Source of the DNA: FEN-1279 sp964400285
GTDB taxonomy: Bacteria > Bacteroidota > Ignavibacteria > Tepidaquicellales > Tepidaquicellaceae
Length of the DNA: 64,000 nucleotides
Direction: 5' to 3'
Assembly: GCA_964400285.1 (NCBI GenBank)
Contig: CAYNTK010000001.1
Coordinates: 62,001-126,000 of the forward strand
How positions within the stretch are numbered: position 1 is the stretch's first letter; every line of letters starts with the position of its first letter. A program made the translations under genes and the position numbers. Under the pieces are notes generated by a model that saw only the letters and a program-made list of their open reading frames with translations, did not search any database and was not told the DNA's origin. This document shows positions 26,031 through 35,630 of this stretch, piece by piece.

Positions 26031-29000
26031 ATGATATCATTCATAAAGTTAAAAGTCTTTATATTTTCACTTTTGCTCATTCTTATCACTTATAGGACAA
26101 TCAATAGCCAGTCTTACTATATAAAAAACTACTCAATTGAAGATGGATTGCCAACAAATCTTGTTTATGATGTTACTCAGGATTTAAAAGGTCGAATGTG
26201 GTTCGCGACTGCGAGTGGAGTATCTGTTTATGATGGATTTTTTTGGAAAAATCTTGATACAATTAATAAACTTCCGAATTTATCTTTTAGAAAAATACTA
26301 ATTGATGAGAAAGGTATAATTTGGTGTATCCCTTCGGTTATTCGTGATAAATTAGTGTTTTTCAATAATGATTCGATAAATACGATAATTTTCCCTCAAC
26401 TTACTTTAGATGATACAATAAATATAACTTCATTTGGAATTATCTATGAAAATGATAATCCGATATTATGTATTGGGACATATAAAGGGATTTTTTTATA
26501 TAAAGATAAAGAATGGAAAAGATACTTAAAAAATGATGGTCTATTAGATGATTACATTTTATCTGTTACAGCTTTTCAAAGTAAGTTTTATATTTCTACT
26601 TTTTATGGGATTTCAATTTTTGATTGCTATAGATTTGATAATAGCATAAACGATTTAATACCTGAAAAGTATAAATCAATCTTAAAAGTCTATTTTAATA
26701 ATAGAGAAAGTAATCAGGAAAATAAAATGTGGATTTTGGGAAAAAGGTGGATAGGATATATTGAAAGTAATAAAATAGAAATTTTAAATGATAGTTTTGT
26801 TTTGCCAACGGGAAGTGAATATGAATATCCTTCCTTTGTTATCAACAGAAATAATATAATATTTTTCGGAAATTATTATTATTCTTATTATTATAATCTG
26901 ATAACAAGCGAATTATTTCCTACATCACATAAAGAAGGATTTACAAGTGATGGCAGCACTTCAATTTATGTTGATAAAGAAAATAATATATGGATGCCGG
27001 GAACAAGAGGTATCGATAAATTAAATGGTTTATATCTTCAAAATTACAATGTTTTCAGTGGATTAAATGAAAACGAAGTTTCTGCAATAAAAGAATATGA
27101 AAAGGGGAAATTTGTTATTGGCCACAATAGTAGTGCGACTCTAATGGAAAAAAATAAAATGATAAAAATTGATTTTCCATTAAATAAAGATGGTTATCCT
27201 GGTGATAATAGGGTATTGGATATATGTGTGGACAAAGAAGGGACGTCATGGTTAGCTTGTGCATCTGGTGGTCTTGCAAAAATCCAAAAAAATGGGAAAA
27301 TAAAATGGATTAGATTTCAACATAAAAATATTGTTAGTACAGTAGCAATGGATAGAGTGGGTGATATTTATATTTCATCAAATACAGGAATTTATTTAAT
27401 TAAAAATGATAAATTTATTGAGACTGATAAATATAAATACGCTAAACAATTTTATAGGAAAATTATTTTCACAAAAGAAGATGAATTGTATTTGGCATCT
27501 TCTAATGGGTTAGCAAAATCGAGTAGAAATGATTACTATGTGATAGAACAGAATTCAGATGCTCATTTAAATAATGTTTATGCTGTATTTGAAGATAATA
27601 AAGGAAGAGTATTTATCGGGACTAAAGGTGGTTTATGTATTTTGAAAAATAATAGAATTGAAAAATTTCTTGAAAATGGTTTTGAGATTAACAGAGCAGT
27701 ATATGCGATAATTCAAGATAGAAAAGGTAATTATTGGTTCGGTACAGACGATGGAGTTATAAAATGGAATGGATTTGGAAAAGAAAAAATAATTTCGAAA
27801 AGGAATGGTCTATCTGGTATGGAAGTCAACAGAGCAGCTTTATATGAAGATACTAAAGGAAATATATGGATTGGAACTGAAATGGGTATGACTTGTTACA
27901 GACCAGAATATGATAAAGAAATTATTCCAATTCCTGAAGTATTTTTATATAATGCTGAAGATAGCGAAGGTAATACTTACTCACTTTACCAAGAACAAAA
28001 TTTTAGTAGTAATATTAAATCTTTGTATTTTAATTTCAGAGGAATTTCATTTTATAATGAAAATAACTTAAAATACAAAATTAAACTCGAAGGTTATGAT
28101 GAGGATTGGTATGAAGTTAATCAATCACAAATCAATAAAATAAGATATTCTAATTTGTTACCCGGAGATTATAAATTTCTTGTATCTGCAAGAAATTTAT
28201 CTGGTGATTGGGGTAAAATATCCGAATCTTCAATAATAACAATCCAAAAGCCTTTTTATAGAAGCTGGTGGTTTATTTTATTAACACTAATAGTTTTTAT
28301 CTTATTATTATACATTTTGTATAAATTATATATTGTTAGTCTTTATCATAAGAAACTCGAAAGACAAGTAAGTGAAAGGACATCTGAATTAAAGAAGACC
28401 GAAAACGAACTAAGAAAATCACAAGCGGAATTAGAAGAAAAAGTTTTAGAAAGAACTGCTGAATTAGAAAAAGTAAACGAAAGATTGAAAGAAATTAATG
28501 CTTCAAAAGATAAATTTTTCTCGATAATAGCTCACGATATGAAAAGCCCGTTTACAGGACTTCTGGGATATTCCGAATTATTAAAGAATGAAGCATTAAC
28601 GATGGATAAGGAGAAAATATTGGATTATACGAACAATTTATATAAAAATTTAAAAAGCACTTATAATTTACTTGAAAATCTTCTAAACTGGGCTTCGCTT
28701 CAAACAGGAAAAATGCAATTTAATCCCGAAGAAGTTGATTTATACTTGGTAACTGAAGGAATTTTTGAAATACTTAGAGCTAATGCGAATGCTAAAGATA
28801 TAAAATTAATAAATAATATAAAGGATAATATTAATATTAATGCCGATGTAAATATGATTAAATCGGTTATTTATAATTTGGTTTCCAATGCTATTAAGTT
28901 TACGAATAGAGGTGGTTATGTATCGGTATTTAATAAACGAGTTGATGGTTATTGTGAAATTTACGTATCCGATAATGGTGTAGGAATTCCTTCTGAAGAT

Positions 29001-29186
29001 TTAAATTTATTATTTAAATTAGAATCAAACTATACAACTAAAGGTACCGAAATGGAAAAAGGAACAGGACTTGGTTTATTACTATGTAAAGAGTTGATAG
29101 AAAGACATAATGGCAAAATATCAGTAGAAAGCAAGGTTGGGGAGGGAACAACTTTTATTATTAAATTACCTCAAATACAACAATAA
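26031..29186 (+). CDS. Two-component regulator propeller sensor histidine kinase
   Basis: 1051 residues. A signal peptide is followed by about 13 propeller blades (for example NYSIEDGLPTNLVYDVTQDL, KGRMWFATASGVSVYDGFFW, KGNYWFGTDDGVIKWNGFGK) forming two periplasmic beta-propellers. A Y_Y_Y domain then holds ISFYNENNLKYKIKLEGYDEDW. One membrane helix (SWWFILLTLIVFILLLYILY) and a long coiled coil with two VSERTSELKK/VLERTAELEK repeats lead to the HisKA domain, with phospho-acceptor His835 in FFSIIAHDMKSPFTGLLGYSE. The HATPase domain has NLVSNAIKFTNRGG, DNGVGIP and GTGLGLLLCKELIE. Unlike the Bacteroides hybrid systems it has no receiver or AraC domain, so it needs a separate regulator. None is adjacent. 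The signal is unknown. Confidence 0.93.
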   Translation: MISFIKLKVFIFSLLLILITYRTINSQSYYIKNYSIEDGLPTNLVYDVTQDLKGRMWFATASGVSVYDGFFWKNLDTINKLPNLSFRKILIDEKGIIWCIPSVIRDKLVFFNNDSINTIIFPQLTLDDTINITSFGIIYENDNPILCIGTYKGIFLYKDKEWKRYLKNDGLLDDYILSVTAFQSKFYISTFYGISIFDCYRFDNSINDLIPEKYKSILKVYFNNRESNQENKMWILGKRWIGYIESNKIEILNDSFVLPTGSEYEYPSFVINRNNIIFFGNYYYSYYYNLITSELFPTSHKEGFTSDGSTSIYVDKENNIWMPGTRGIDKLNGLYLQNYNVFSGLNENEVSAIKEYEKGKFVIGHNSSATLMEKNKMIKIDFPLNKDGYPGDNRVLDICVDKEGTSWLACASGGLAKIQKNGKIKWIRFQHKNIVSTVAMDRVGDIYISSNTGIYLIKNDKFIETDKYKYAKQFYRKIIFTKEDELYLASSNGLAKSSRNDYYVIEQNSDAHLNNVYAVFEDNKGRVFIGTKGGLCILKNNRIEKFLENGFEINRAVYAIIQDRKGNYWFGTDDGVIKWNGFGKEKIISKRNGLSGMEVNRAALYEDTKGNIWIGTEMGMTCYRPEYDKEIIPIPEVFLYNAEDSEGNTYSLYQEQNFSSNIKSLYFNFRGISFYNENNLKYKIKLEGYDEDWYEVNQSQINKIRYSNLLPGDYKFLVSARNLSGDWGKISESSIITIQKPFYRSWWFILLTLIVFILLLYILYKLYIVSLYHKKLERQVSERTSELKKTENELRKSQAELEEKVLERTAELEKVNERLKEINASKDKFFSIIAHDMKSPFTGLLGYSELLKNEALTMDKEKILDYTNNLYKNLKSTYNLLENLLNWASLQTGKMQFNPEEVDLYLVTEGIFEILRANANAKDIKLINNIKDNININADVNMIKSVIYNLVSNAIKFTNRGGYVSVFNKRVDGYCEIYVSDNGVGIPSEDLNLLFKLESNYTTKGTEMEKGTGLGLLLCKELIERHNGKISVESKVGEGTTFIIKLPQIQQ

Positions 29187-29289
29187 TAAATTTTTGTTAA
29201 TTTTTGTTGATTTATTTTTACACTCATTTATAATTTAAAATATTATAAATTATCTTAAGAGTTTGTTTAAAATAATTTATTTAAAACAT

Positions 29290-30417
29290 TTGAGTGTAAA
29301 TATTAAAGAAGTAAAAAGTAGAGGGGATTTAAAAAGATTTGTAAAATTTCCATATATACTTTATAAAGATTGTCCACAATGGGTTCCACCGATTTATTTT
29401 GATGAAATAAATACACTCTCGCCGAAAAAAAATCCTGCATTTGATTATTGTGAATGTAAATTATGGCTTGCATATAAAGATGGAAAAATAGCTGGAAGAA
29501 TTGCAGGAATTATAAACAAAAGATATATAGAGATTTGGGGTAAAAAAGCCATTCGTTTTGGATGGATTGATTTTATCGATGATGAAGAGATTTCTCAGAA
29601 ACTATTTGATACTGTAATTAATTGGGCAATTGAAAAAAAACTTGAATTTATACATGGTCCACTTGGTTTTACAGACCTCGATTACGAAGGAATGCTGATA
29701 GAGGGTTTTGATGAAGTTGGAACTATGGCTACAATTTATAACTATGATTATTATCCAAAACATCTTTATAAATTAGGTTTTGAAAAAGAGGTTGATTGGG
29801 TTGAATATGAAATTAAGGTTCCAAAAGAAATTCCGGAAAAAGCAGAAAGAATAGCATCAATTGTGAAGAGCAAAACAAATATAAAAGTAATCGAAGCAAA
29901 AAAAGCCAAAGAACTACTCCCTTATGGCAAAGGAGTGTTCGATTTAATTAACGAATCATATAAAGATTTATTTGGGTTTGTTCCTTTGAGTGATAAACAA
30001 ATCCAAAAATATATTAAGCAATATTTCGGTTTTATTGTTCCAGACTATTTAAAAATATTGGTAGATAAAGAAGAAAAGGTGGCAGGTTTTGTAATAGGAA
30101 TGCCTTCATTAACAAAAGCACTTCAGAAATCAAAAGGAAAACTTTTTCCATTCGGTTTTATTCACTTGATAAGGGCTTTAAAAAAAAGTAATAAGTATGT
30201 CGATTTATATCTTGGAGCGATTAGACCTGATTTACAAGGTAAAGGTGCTGATGCTTTGCTAATGACAGAGTTTACAAAATCCTGTATTAAAAATAAAATA
30301 ATTTCTGCAGAATCAAATATAGAGCTTGAGACAAATGTGCAAGTGCAAGGTCATTGGAAATATTATGATTCTCGCCAACATAAACGCAGAAGATGCTTTA
30401 TAAAAAAAATCAATTAA
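29290..30417 (+). CDS. GNAT-like acyltransferase of the YghO type
   Basis: About 375 residues. The N-terminus IKEVKSRGDLKRFVKFPYIL and the next block YKDCPQWVPPIYFDEINTLS match the YghO-type family of large GNAT-fold proteins. HGPLGFTDLDYEGMLIEGFD (the D/E-rich FTD motif) and a second GNAT-like half (YLGAIRPDLQGKGADALLMT) agree. The pattern 'R.D.QGKG' is the acyl-CoA pyrophosphate loop. The acyl donor and target are unknown. No ATG precedes the conserved region. TTG at 29290 (SVNIKEV) fits the family start, while TTG at 29263 adds nine residues. Its stop overlaps the convergent osmC-like gene by four bases. Confidence 0.8.
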   Translation: MSVNIKEVKSRGDLKRFVKFPYILYKDCPQWVPPIYFDEINTLSPKKNPAFDYCECKLWLAYKDGKIAGRIAGIINKRYIEIWGKKAIRFGWIDFIDDEEISQKLFDTVINWAIEKKLEFIHGPLGFTDLDYEGMLIEGFDEVGTMATIYNYDYYPKHLYKLGFEKEVDWVEYEIKVPKEIPEKAERIASIVKSKTNIKVIEAKKAKELLPYGKGVFDLINESYKDLFGFVPLSDKQIQKYIKQYFGFIVPDYLKILVDKEEKVAGFVIGMPSLTKALQKSKGKLFPFGFIHLIRALKKSNKYVDLYLGAIRPDLQGKGADALLMTEFTKSCIKNKIISAESNIELETNVQVQGHWKYYDSRQHKRRRCFIKKIN

Positions 30418-30827
30418 TTTTTTTCAAAATTTAATTTAACAGTCTGTTTTAAATCTGGATGAAGACTTTTTGCAACAGGGCAGTTTTCAATACAGTATTT
30501 TATTATTTCTTTTTCTTTGTCATTATAATTATTGTTTGGGAAATTAAATTCCAATATTATCTCGGTAATTCTTCTTGGTTCTGTTCCCATTATTTTTGTG
30601 ATATTTACGACAGTATCTTTTATGGAAAAATTATAAGTATTTGCAGCGATGCCTATTATAGTAAGCATACACGAACCTAAAGCAGCCGCAACCAAATCAG
30701 TCGGAGAAAAATATTCACCTTTCCCACAATTGTCTAAAGGAGCATCGGTAATTATAATTTTACTGGATTGGATATGTGTAGCTTGAGTTCTTAACTCACC
30801 CAAATATACGGTTTTTATTGTTGGCAT
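30414..30827 (-). CDS. OsmC family peroxiredoxin-like protein
   Basis: 137 residues. OsmC/Ohr proteins reduce organic hydroperoxides with two cysteines, and both are present: Cys53 in ALGSCMLTIIGIAA and Cys116 in CIENCPVAKSLHPDL. The pattern YFSPTDLVAAALGSCM and the N-terminal substrate region are typical of the YhfA/OsmC branch rather than Ohr. Two more cysteines (34 and 112) are present. It is cytoplasmic, with no signal peptide. It is convergent with the GNAT-like gene and has a four-base overlap, so the 3' ends of the mRNAs are complementary. Confidence 0.92.
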   Translation of the reverse strand: MPTIKTVYLGELRTQATHIQSSKIIITDAPLDNCGKGEYFSPTDLVAAALGSCMLTIIGIAANTYNFSIKDTVVNITKIMGTEPRRITEIILEFNFPNNNYNDKEKEIIKYCIENCPVAKSLHPDLKQTVKLNFEKN

Positions 30828-30926
30828 ATAAATTTATTTTTATTTAAATTAGTTAAGTTTTAGAAAAAGTAAAATTCATTTATATTTAAATAAAAAGTAT
30901 TACTTAATTATAATCTTAATAAATTT

Positions 30927-31775
30927 ATGAAAAAATTATTTTTATTCTTAGCCATTGTAATATTATCATTTCTCTATAACATTTCATTTGCTCAAAATGA
31001 TACGACACTGAAAATGGGTTGGAATCCAAAAGGTGTAGTATCCTTAAATCTAAGTCAGATGTCCTTTACAAACTGGACTCAAGGTGGTGATAACACTGTT
31101 GCATTTGCAAGTTTGGGTAATTTTGGTGTGTATTATTTACATAAAAACTGGAATATGTCAAATAAGCTTAAAATTGCATACGGACGTTCTAAATCCAGTA
31201 ATAACTATTTTACTACGGATAATGAACTTCGTTTTGAAACCGTTGTTACAAGATTACTTGGTTGGAAAGTTAATCCTTATGTTAGCAATGAAGTAAGGAC
31301 GGCGATAGCAAATGGATTTGATTATAAAACAGAGCCAGCAACTCAAATAGTTGCTTTTTTTGATCCGGGTTATCTTACCCAATCGATAGGTTTTATTTAT
31401 TCACAAAAAAATGTTACAACAAGACTTGGTGTTGGTTTTCAAGAAGTTTTCACGAATGAATTCAATCAATATTCTTCCGACCCGGACAATCCAGATGAAA
31501 TAAAAAAATTTAAATTCGATTCAGGTATTGAATCTGTTACGGAAGCAAAATATGAATTTATGAAAAATATGATGTATTCTGGAAGATTAAGATTATTTTC
31601 CCGTTTTAATACACTCGATGTTTGGGATGTAAATTGGGATAACTTAATAAGTGCGAAAGTAAATGATTATATTAGCGTAAATTTTGGTGTAACAATATTG
31701 TATGAAAAATCTCAATCATATAAAACACAAGTTAAAGAAGCTCTACAGGTAGGTTTTTCTTATGCAATATTTTAA
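30927..31775 (+). CDS. DUF3078 family outer-membrane-type protein
   Basis: 282 residues. Signal peptide (KKLFLFLAIVILSFLYNISF, cleavage near FAQ), then the DUF3078 start GVVSLNLSQMSFTNWTQGGD with the W-x-x-GG-N pattern and a long series of alternating strands (NKLKIAYGRSKSSNNYF, YVSNEVRTAIANGFDYKTEP, VTTRLGVGFQEVFTNEFNQY) ending in an aromatic residue (FSYAIF). This is expected for an outer-membrane beta barrel. The family is confined mainly to Bacteroidota, function unknown. The stop overlaps the convergent gene by four bases. Confidence 0.88.
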   Translation: MKKLFLFLAIVILSFLYNISFAQNDTTLKMGWNPKGVVSLNLSQMSFTNWTQGGDNTVAFASLGNFGVYYLHKNWNMSNKLKIAYGRSKSSNNYFTTDNELRFETVVTRLLGWKVNPYVSNEVRTAIANGFDYKTEPATQIVAFFDPGYLTQSIGFIYSQKNVTTRLGVGFQEVFTNEFNQYSSDPDNPDEIKKFKFDSGIESVTEAKYEFMKNMMYSGRLRLFSRFNTLDVWDVNWDNLISAKVNDYISVNFGVTILYEKSQSYKTQVKEALQVGFSYAIF

Positions 31776-32359
31776 AACCTGACATTATACTTTATGCCTC
31801 CAAGAATTCCGAAATAAGTATTCAGGAAAGGAGCATCTCCAACACCAAAATATAAATGATATTTTACTTTTGCTACGAAATCAATATCTTGAGTTATCGG
31901 ATATTCTCCGCTTACTCCGAAATTACCTCCTAAAGATGTGTTATTGTCGGAAGGATGTGATGTCGTGATTCCATTAATTTTTATTTCATAAGAACTTTTA
32001 TTTTCGTTATAAACTCCAAGCCCTCCATCTATAAAATATTTTATATTTGTTTCAGCAATTTTAATTTTTGTTCCAATGGAAATTTCGAGTAATCCTGTAT
32101 TAGAAGTGTTTTTATAATATTCACTTTGTAAGTTATTTTTTCTCGAGGAAATATTATAAGTTAGATTAAAAAACATATAAATTGGATTGATTTTATATTG
32201 AATATCAAATCCTAAATTTATACCCGATTTAAAAATCTCAGATGAATAAGGAAGAAATAAACCACCATGTGCACCTATCGATGTTTTATTATTTAAATCT
32301 ATTTGTGCAAATGTATTTACAGCGATTATTAAAATAGAAAGTAAAAGAAATTTTTTCAT
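31772..32359 (-). CDS. Outer-membrane beta-barrel protein
   Basis: 195 residues with a signal peptide (MKKFLLLSILIIAVNTFAQ) and about eight amphipathic strands (TSIGAHGGLFLPYSSEIFKS, GINLGFDIQYKINPIYMFFN, LLEISIGTKIKIAETNIKYF, VAKVKYHLYFGVGD, FGILGGIKYNVRF). It ends in a terminal Phe, the usual signature of an outer-membrane barrel recognised by BAM. It resembles the OmpA/OmpX-type small barrels in size. No ligand or enzymatic motif is visible. It lies 15 bases downstream of pdxH on the minus strand, so it may be the last gene of the pdxH-GH3-slipin run. Confidence 0.8.
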   Translation of the reverse strand: MKKFLLLSILIIAVNTFAQIDLNNKTSIGAHGGLFLPYSSEIFKSGINLGFDIQYKINPIYMFFNLTYNISSRKNNLQSEYYKNTSNTGLLEISIGTKIKIAETNIKYFIDGGLGVYNENKSSYEIKINGITTSHPSDNNTSLGGNFGVSGEYPITQDIDFVAKVKYHLYFGVGDAPFLNTYFGILGGIKYNVRF

Positions 32360-32374
32360 ATTAAGAATTTATAT

Positions 32375-33022
32375 TTATGGAGATAATCTTACAATTTCCC
32401 ATTTCCCATTATTTTTTGAATATCTAACTCTGTCGTGGAGACGGTTTGCCCGTCCCTGCCAGAATTCAAATATTTCTGGTATTAAAATGTATCCACCCCA
32501 ATATGGAGGGAGTGGTATGTCCTTACTGTGAAATTTTATAAAATATTTTAAAAACTTTTTAACAATTATAAATCTATTTTCGATAACTTCGCTTTGATTG
32601 GAAGCCCAAGCACCAATTCTGCTTTTATAAGGTCTTGTATCAAAATATCTTTTCGATTCTTCTTTTGAAATTTTTTCTACTTTTCCTTCAAGTCTGATTT
32701 GTCTTTCGAGTTCAGCCCAGTAAAATAAGATTGAGGCATTATCGTTTTCAGCTAATTCTTTCCCTTTTCTACTTTCATAATTCGTATAAAAAATAAAACC
32801 TTTTTCATCGAATCCCTTTAATAGTAAAGTCCTTACCGATGGTTTGCCATTCTTTGTTGCAGTTGCCAAAATCATTGCATTTGGTTCAGGTAAATCGGAA
32901 TTCATAGCTTCCTCGAACCATATCGAAAACTGTTCGAATGGATTTTCGAGAACATCTTTTTGGTCAAGACTCTTTAATTTGTAATTTTTTCTTAATTCTT
33001 CGATTATTTTTTTATCAATCAT
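32375..33022 (-). CDS. pdxH: Pyridoxamine 5'-phosphate oxidase
   Basis: 215 residues, the usual length. PdxH oxidises pyridoxine or pyridoxamine phosphate to PLP with FMN and oxygen. Motifs seen are NAMILATATKNGKPSVRTLL, the FMN-binding GFDEKGFIFYTNYESRKGKE, ILFYWAELERQIRLEGKVEK, RIGAWASNQSEVIENR and the C-terminal WQGRANRLHDRVRY. The match is complete. The gene starts two bases before the end of the GH3 gene upstream on the minus strand (33025), so the two are tightly linked. Confidence 0.96.
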   Translation of the reverse strand: MIDKKIIEELRKNYKLKSLDQKDVLENPFEQFSIWFEEAMNSDLPEPNAMILATATKNGKPSVRTLLLKGFDEKGFIFYTNYESRKGKELAENDNASILFYWAELERQIRLEGKVEKISKEESKRYFDTRPYKSRIGAWASNQSEVIENRFIIVKKFLKYFIKFHSKDIPLPPYWGGYILIPEIFEFWQGRANRLHDRVRYSKNNGKWEIVRLSP

Positions 33023-33024
33023 AT

Positions 33025-34764
33025 TTAATTTATAATTCCTGTTCCAAATTTATATTCATCTGAAATTGAGATTGGTAATTTACCTTTAAATCCTATTTCT
33101 CCGAATAAACATTTTACTGTTGCATTGATTGAGCTCTCACCATCACCATATGCACATATATAGCTATCAATATTTTTAAATCCTCTTAATAAATATGGAT
33201 TACCGAAGGAAATAACACATATATTTGAACCGTTTTCTATAAGTTTATTTATTAAATCAATTTGTGATTTTGGTAATCCAACTGTTCCAGTTTTAATTTT
33301 TACTTTAGCATATATTGGTATTAAAACATATTCGAAATTTTTTGCTTCTTTTAAAATTTCGTCTGCATTTTTAACCTCGCCGCTAATATCGTAACTTATC
33401 ATTTCGCTGAAAAAGTTATTCCCTCTGACTGAAAAGGTTTTTAAGAAATAATCTGAATTTGCTTTTTCATTTCCATTATTTAAAGAAATAATTAGGCAAG
33501 TTTCTTTTCTTTTTATCATACGCTTACCAAATGGTATATTTCCGTTGTCATTTTTTACCAGTGTAATAGATTCATCTGCAATTAACTGAGAAAGTTTTTT
33601 TGACTCTTCTGAATTAACAATAGAAGATACTTTACTAACATCGACGATTTTTTCTTTATCCAGTCCAAGCCATTTTTTTGCCTCAAGAATTTTTCTTGTA
33701 GAATTTTCAATTTTTAATTCGGGTATTTTCCCATTTTTGACTGCGGTTTCTATTGCATTTATAGTAATTTCTTCACCCTGTGGCATTAGAATTAAATCTA
33801 TTCCTGCTTCTGCACACATTATAGCAACTTGTTTTGCCGAAAAATGTTTCGTTATCCCTAACATATTCAATGCATCTGTAATTTTTAAACCATTAAATTT
33901 CATTTCATCAGAAAGTAAATTGTTGACTATGTTTACTGATAAAGACGCGGGAATTTCTGAATTGCTTTCGAGAGCAGGAAAAGATATATGAGCTATCATA
34001 ATGGATTTAACATCTTCTCTTATGGCATTTTTAAATGGAATTAATTCAATTTTATTTAATCTCTCAATATTAAAATTCAATATTGGTAAATCATTGTGAG
34101 AGTCTATTTCGGTATCTCCATGACCAGGAAAATGCTTTGCAGTTGCTATTATACCACCATCCTGCATACCTTTAATCATTGCACAACCGAGTTCAGATAC
34201 AAGTATGGGGTCTTCACCAAATGAACGTACATTTATTATAGGATTTTCTGGATTGTTGTTCACATCCATTACTGGTGAATAGTTTTGGTGAACACCAATT
34301 GCTTTACATTCTTTTGCAATCAATAAACCCATTTTATAAGCAAGGTCTGTATTTCGTGTTGCACCCAAGCCCATATTATTAGGAAATAACGACCCGTCAT
34401 CTAATCTCATCTTTGTGCCTCTTTCAAAATCTTGTGAAATAAGAAGAGGTATTTCAGAAAATGTCTGAAACTTGTTTATTAATTCGGCTTGCTGAACAGA
34501 GTTGCCTTTAAAGAAAATTAATCCACCAATTCTTTGATTTACAATTAGATTTTTAATCCTTTTAAATTCCGAAGAATTTTCACTCATAGAATATCCATCA
34601 GAATAAGAAACAACCATTTGAGCAATCTTTTCGCGAAGTGTCATTTCATTTAACATATCTTGAACCCAATCATACTCTGCTTTTTTTGCAAATTGGTTAG
34701 TATCAAATCCCCAACTAATAAAAGCAAGTGCTAAAATATAAGAAATTATTTTATCTATTTTCAA
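33025..34764 (-). CDS. Glycoside hydrolase family 3, beta-N-acetylhexosaminidase-like
   Basis: 579 residues. A hydrophobic N-terminal segment (IISYILALAFISWGF) suggests export. The GH3 catalytic domain covers about 30-370: MTLREKIAQMV, QDFERGTKMR, and the NagZ-type motif ATAKHFPGHGDTEIDSHNDL (KHFPGHGD-x(5)-H) carrying the His-Asp acid/base pair. The nucleophile is Asp297 in KITDALNML. A C-terminal alpha/beta domain (about 400-579) follows, as in longer Bacteroidota versions. The likely substrate is N-acetylglucosamine-anhydromuropeptide in wall recycling or other beta-N-acetylhexosaminides. It sits between slipin and pdxH with only a few bases on each side, so an operon is probable. Confidence 0.92.
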   Translation of the reverse strand: MKIDKIISYILALAFISWGFDTNQFAKKAEYDWVQDMLNEMTLREKIAQMVVSYSDGYSMSENSSEFKRIKNLIVNQRIGGLIFFKGNSVQQAELINKFQTFSEIPLLISQDFERGTKMRLDDGSLFPNNMGLGATRNTDLAYKMGLLIAKECKAIGVHQNYSPVMDVNNNPENPIINVRSFGEDPILVSELGCAMIKGMQDGGIIATAKHFPGHGDTEIDSHNDLPILNFNIERLNKIELIPFKNAIREDVKSIMIAHISFPALESNSEIPASLSVNIVNNLLSDEMKFNGLKITDALNMLGITKHFSAKQVAIMCAEAGIDLILMPQGEEITINAIETAVKNGKIPELKIENSTRKILEAKKWLGLDKEKIVDVSKVSSIVNSEESKKLSQLIADESITLVKNDNGNIPFGKRMIKRKETCLIISLNNGNEKANSDYFLKTFSVRGNNFFSEMISYDISGEVKNADEILKEAKNFEYVLIPIYAKVKIKTGTVGLPKSQIDLINKLIENGSNICVISFGNPYLLRGFKNIDSYICAYGDGESSINATVKCLFGEIGFKGKLPISISDEYKFGTGIIN

Positions 34765-34771
34765 AAATTAA

Positions 34772-35566
34772 TTATTTATCTTTAATTTCTTGTTGAATTT
34801 TTTCAGACATATAATTGAAATATTTTAATATTTCAATTGGAAGTGGTATTATTAAAGTAGAAGTTTTTTCAACAGCAATTTCTGTCATAACCTGCAGATA
34901 TCTTAATTGTAAAGCGTTCGGATTGCTCCCGAGTATATTTGCTGCATCTGCAAGTTTTTGTGCTGATTGAAATTCTCCTTCTGAATTAATAATTTTTGCT
35001 CTTTTGTCTCTTTCTGCTTCTGCTTGTCTTGACATTGCCCTTATCATTTCTTGTGGTAAGTCAACGTTTTTCAATTCAACATTATTTACCTGAATTCCCC
35101 ATGGTTCGGTTTGGTTATCAATTAATTCTTTCAATCTTGTATTAATCATATCTCGATGTGCAAGTAACTCATCCATTTCGCTTTGACCAAGAACGCTACG
35201 CAATGTGGTTTGTGAAACAAGGGAAGTTGCATACATAAAATCTTCGACTTGAATAATTGCTTTGCTTGGATCTGCAACTCTGAAATAGATAACAGCATTT
35301 ACTTTAACTGAAACATTATCCCTTGTTATTATATCTTGAGATGGAACGTCTAACGCAATTGTTCTAAGGCTTACCCTTACCATTCTATCGATGATTGGCA
35401 CTAATATAATCAAACCAGGTCCTTTAACTTTGGTAAATTTTCCAAGTCTGAATATTACTGCTCTTTCATATTCATTTAATATTCTGAATGAACGAATGAG
35501 GATTATAAAGATTATAAATCCGATAATTCCTCCAAAAACGATTAGAACTCCTAATAATGCTTGCAT
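34772..35566 (-). CDS. Slipin / SPFH (band 7) membrane protein
   Basis: 264 residues. An N-terminal membrane helix (GVLIVFGGIIGFIIFIILI) is followed by the SPFH domain: NEYERAVIFRLGKFTKVKGP, VPIIDRMVRVSLRTIALDVP, SQDIITRDNVSVKVNAVIYF, TLRSVLGQSEMDELLAHRD, and the helical tail with AEAERDKRAKIINSEGEFQS. It matches slipin/stomatin-like proteins that form oligomeric rings in membrane microdomains. A NfeD-type partner is often adjacent to slipins but is not seen here. It lies eight bases before the GH3 gene (minus strand) and so is probably its first operon partner. Confidence 0.93.
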   Translation of the reverse strand: MQALLGVLIVFGGIIGFIIFIILIRSFRILNEYERAVIFRLGKFTKVKGPGLIILVPIIDRMVRVSLRTIALDVPSQDIITRDNVSVKVNAVIYFRVADPSKAIIQVEDFMYATSLVSQTTLRSVLGQSEMDELLAHRDMINTRLKELIDNQTEPWGIQVNNVELKNVDLPQEMIRAMSRQAEAERDKRAKIINSEGEFQSAQKLADAANILGSNPNALQLRYLQVMTEIAVEKTSTLIIPLPIEILKYFNYMSEKIQQEIKDK

Positions 35567-35630
35567 TTTTACCCCCCGATTTAAATTAAAATATTAAAAA
35601 ATTTTAAAATAATTTTACCTAATTTATATA

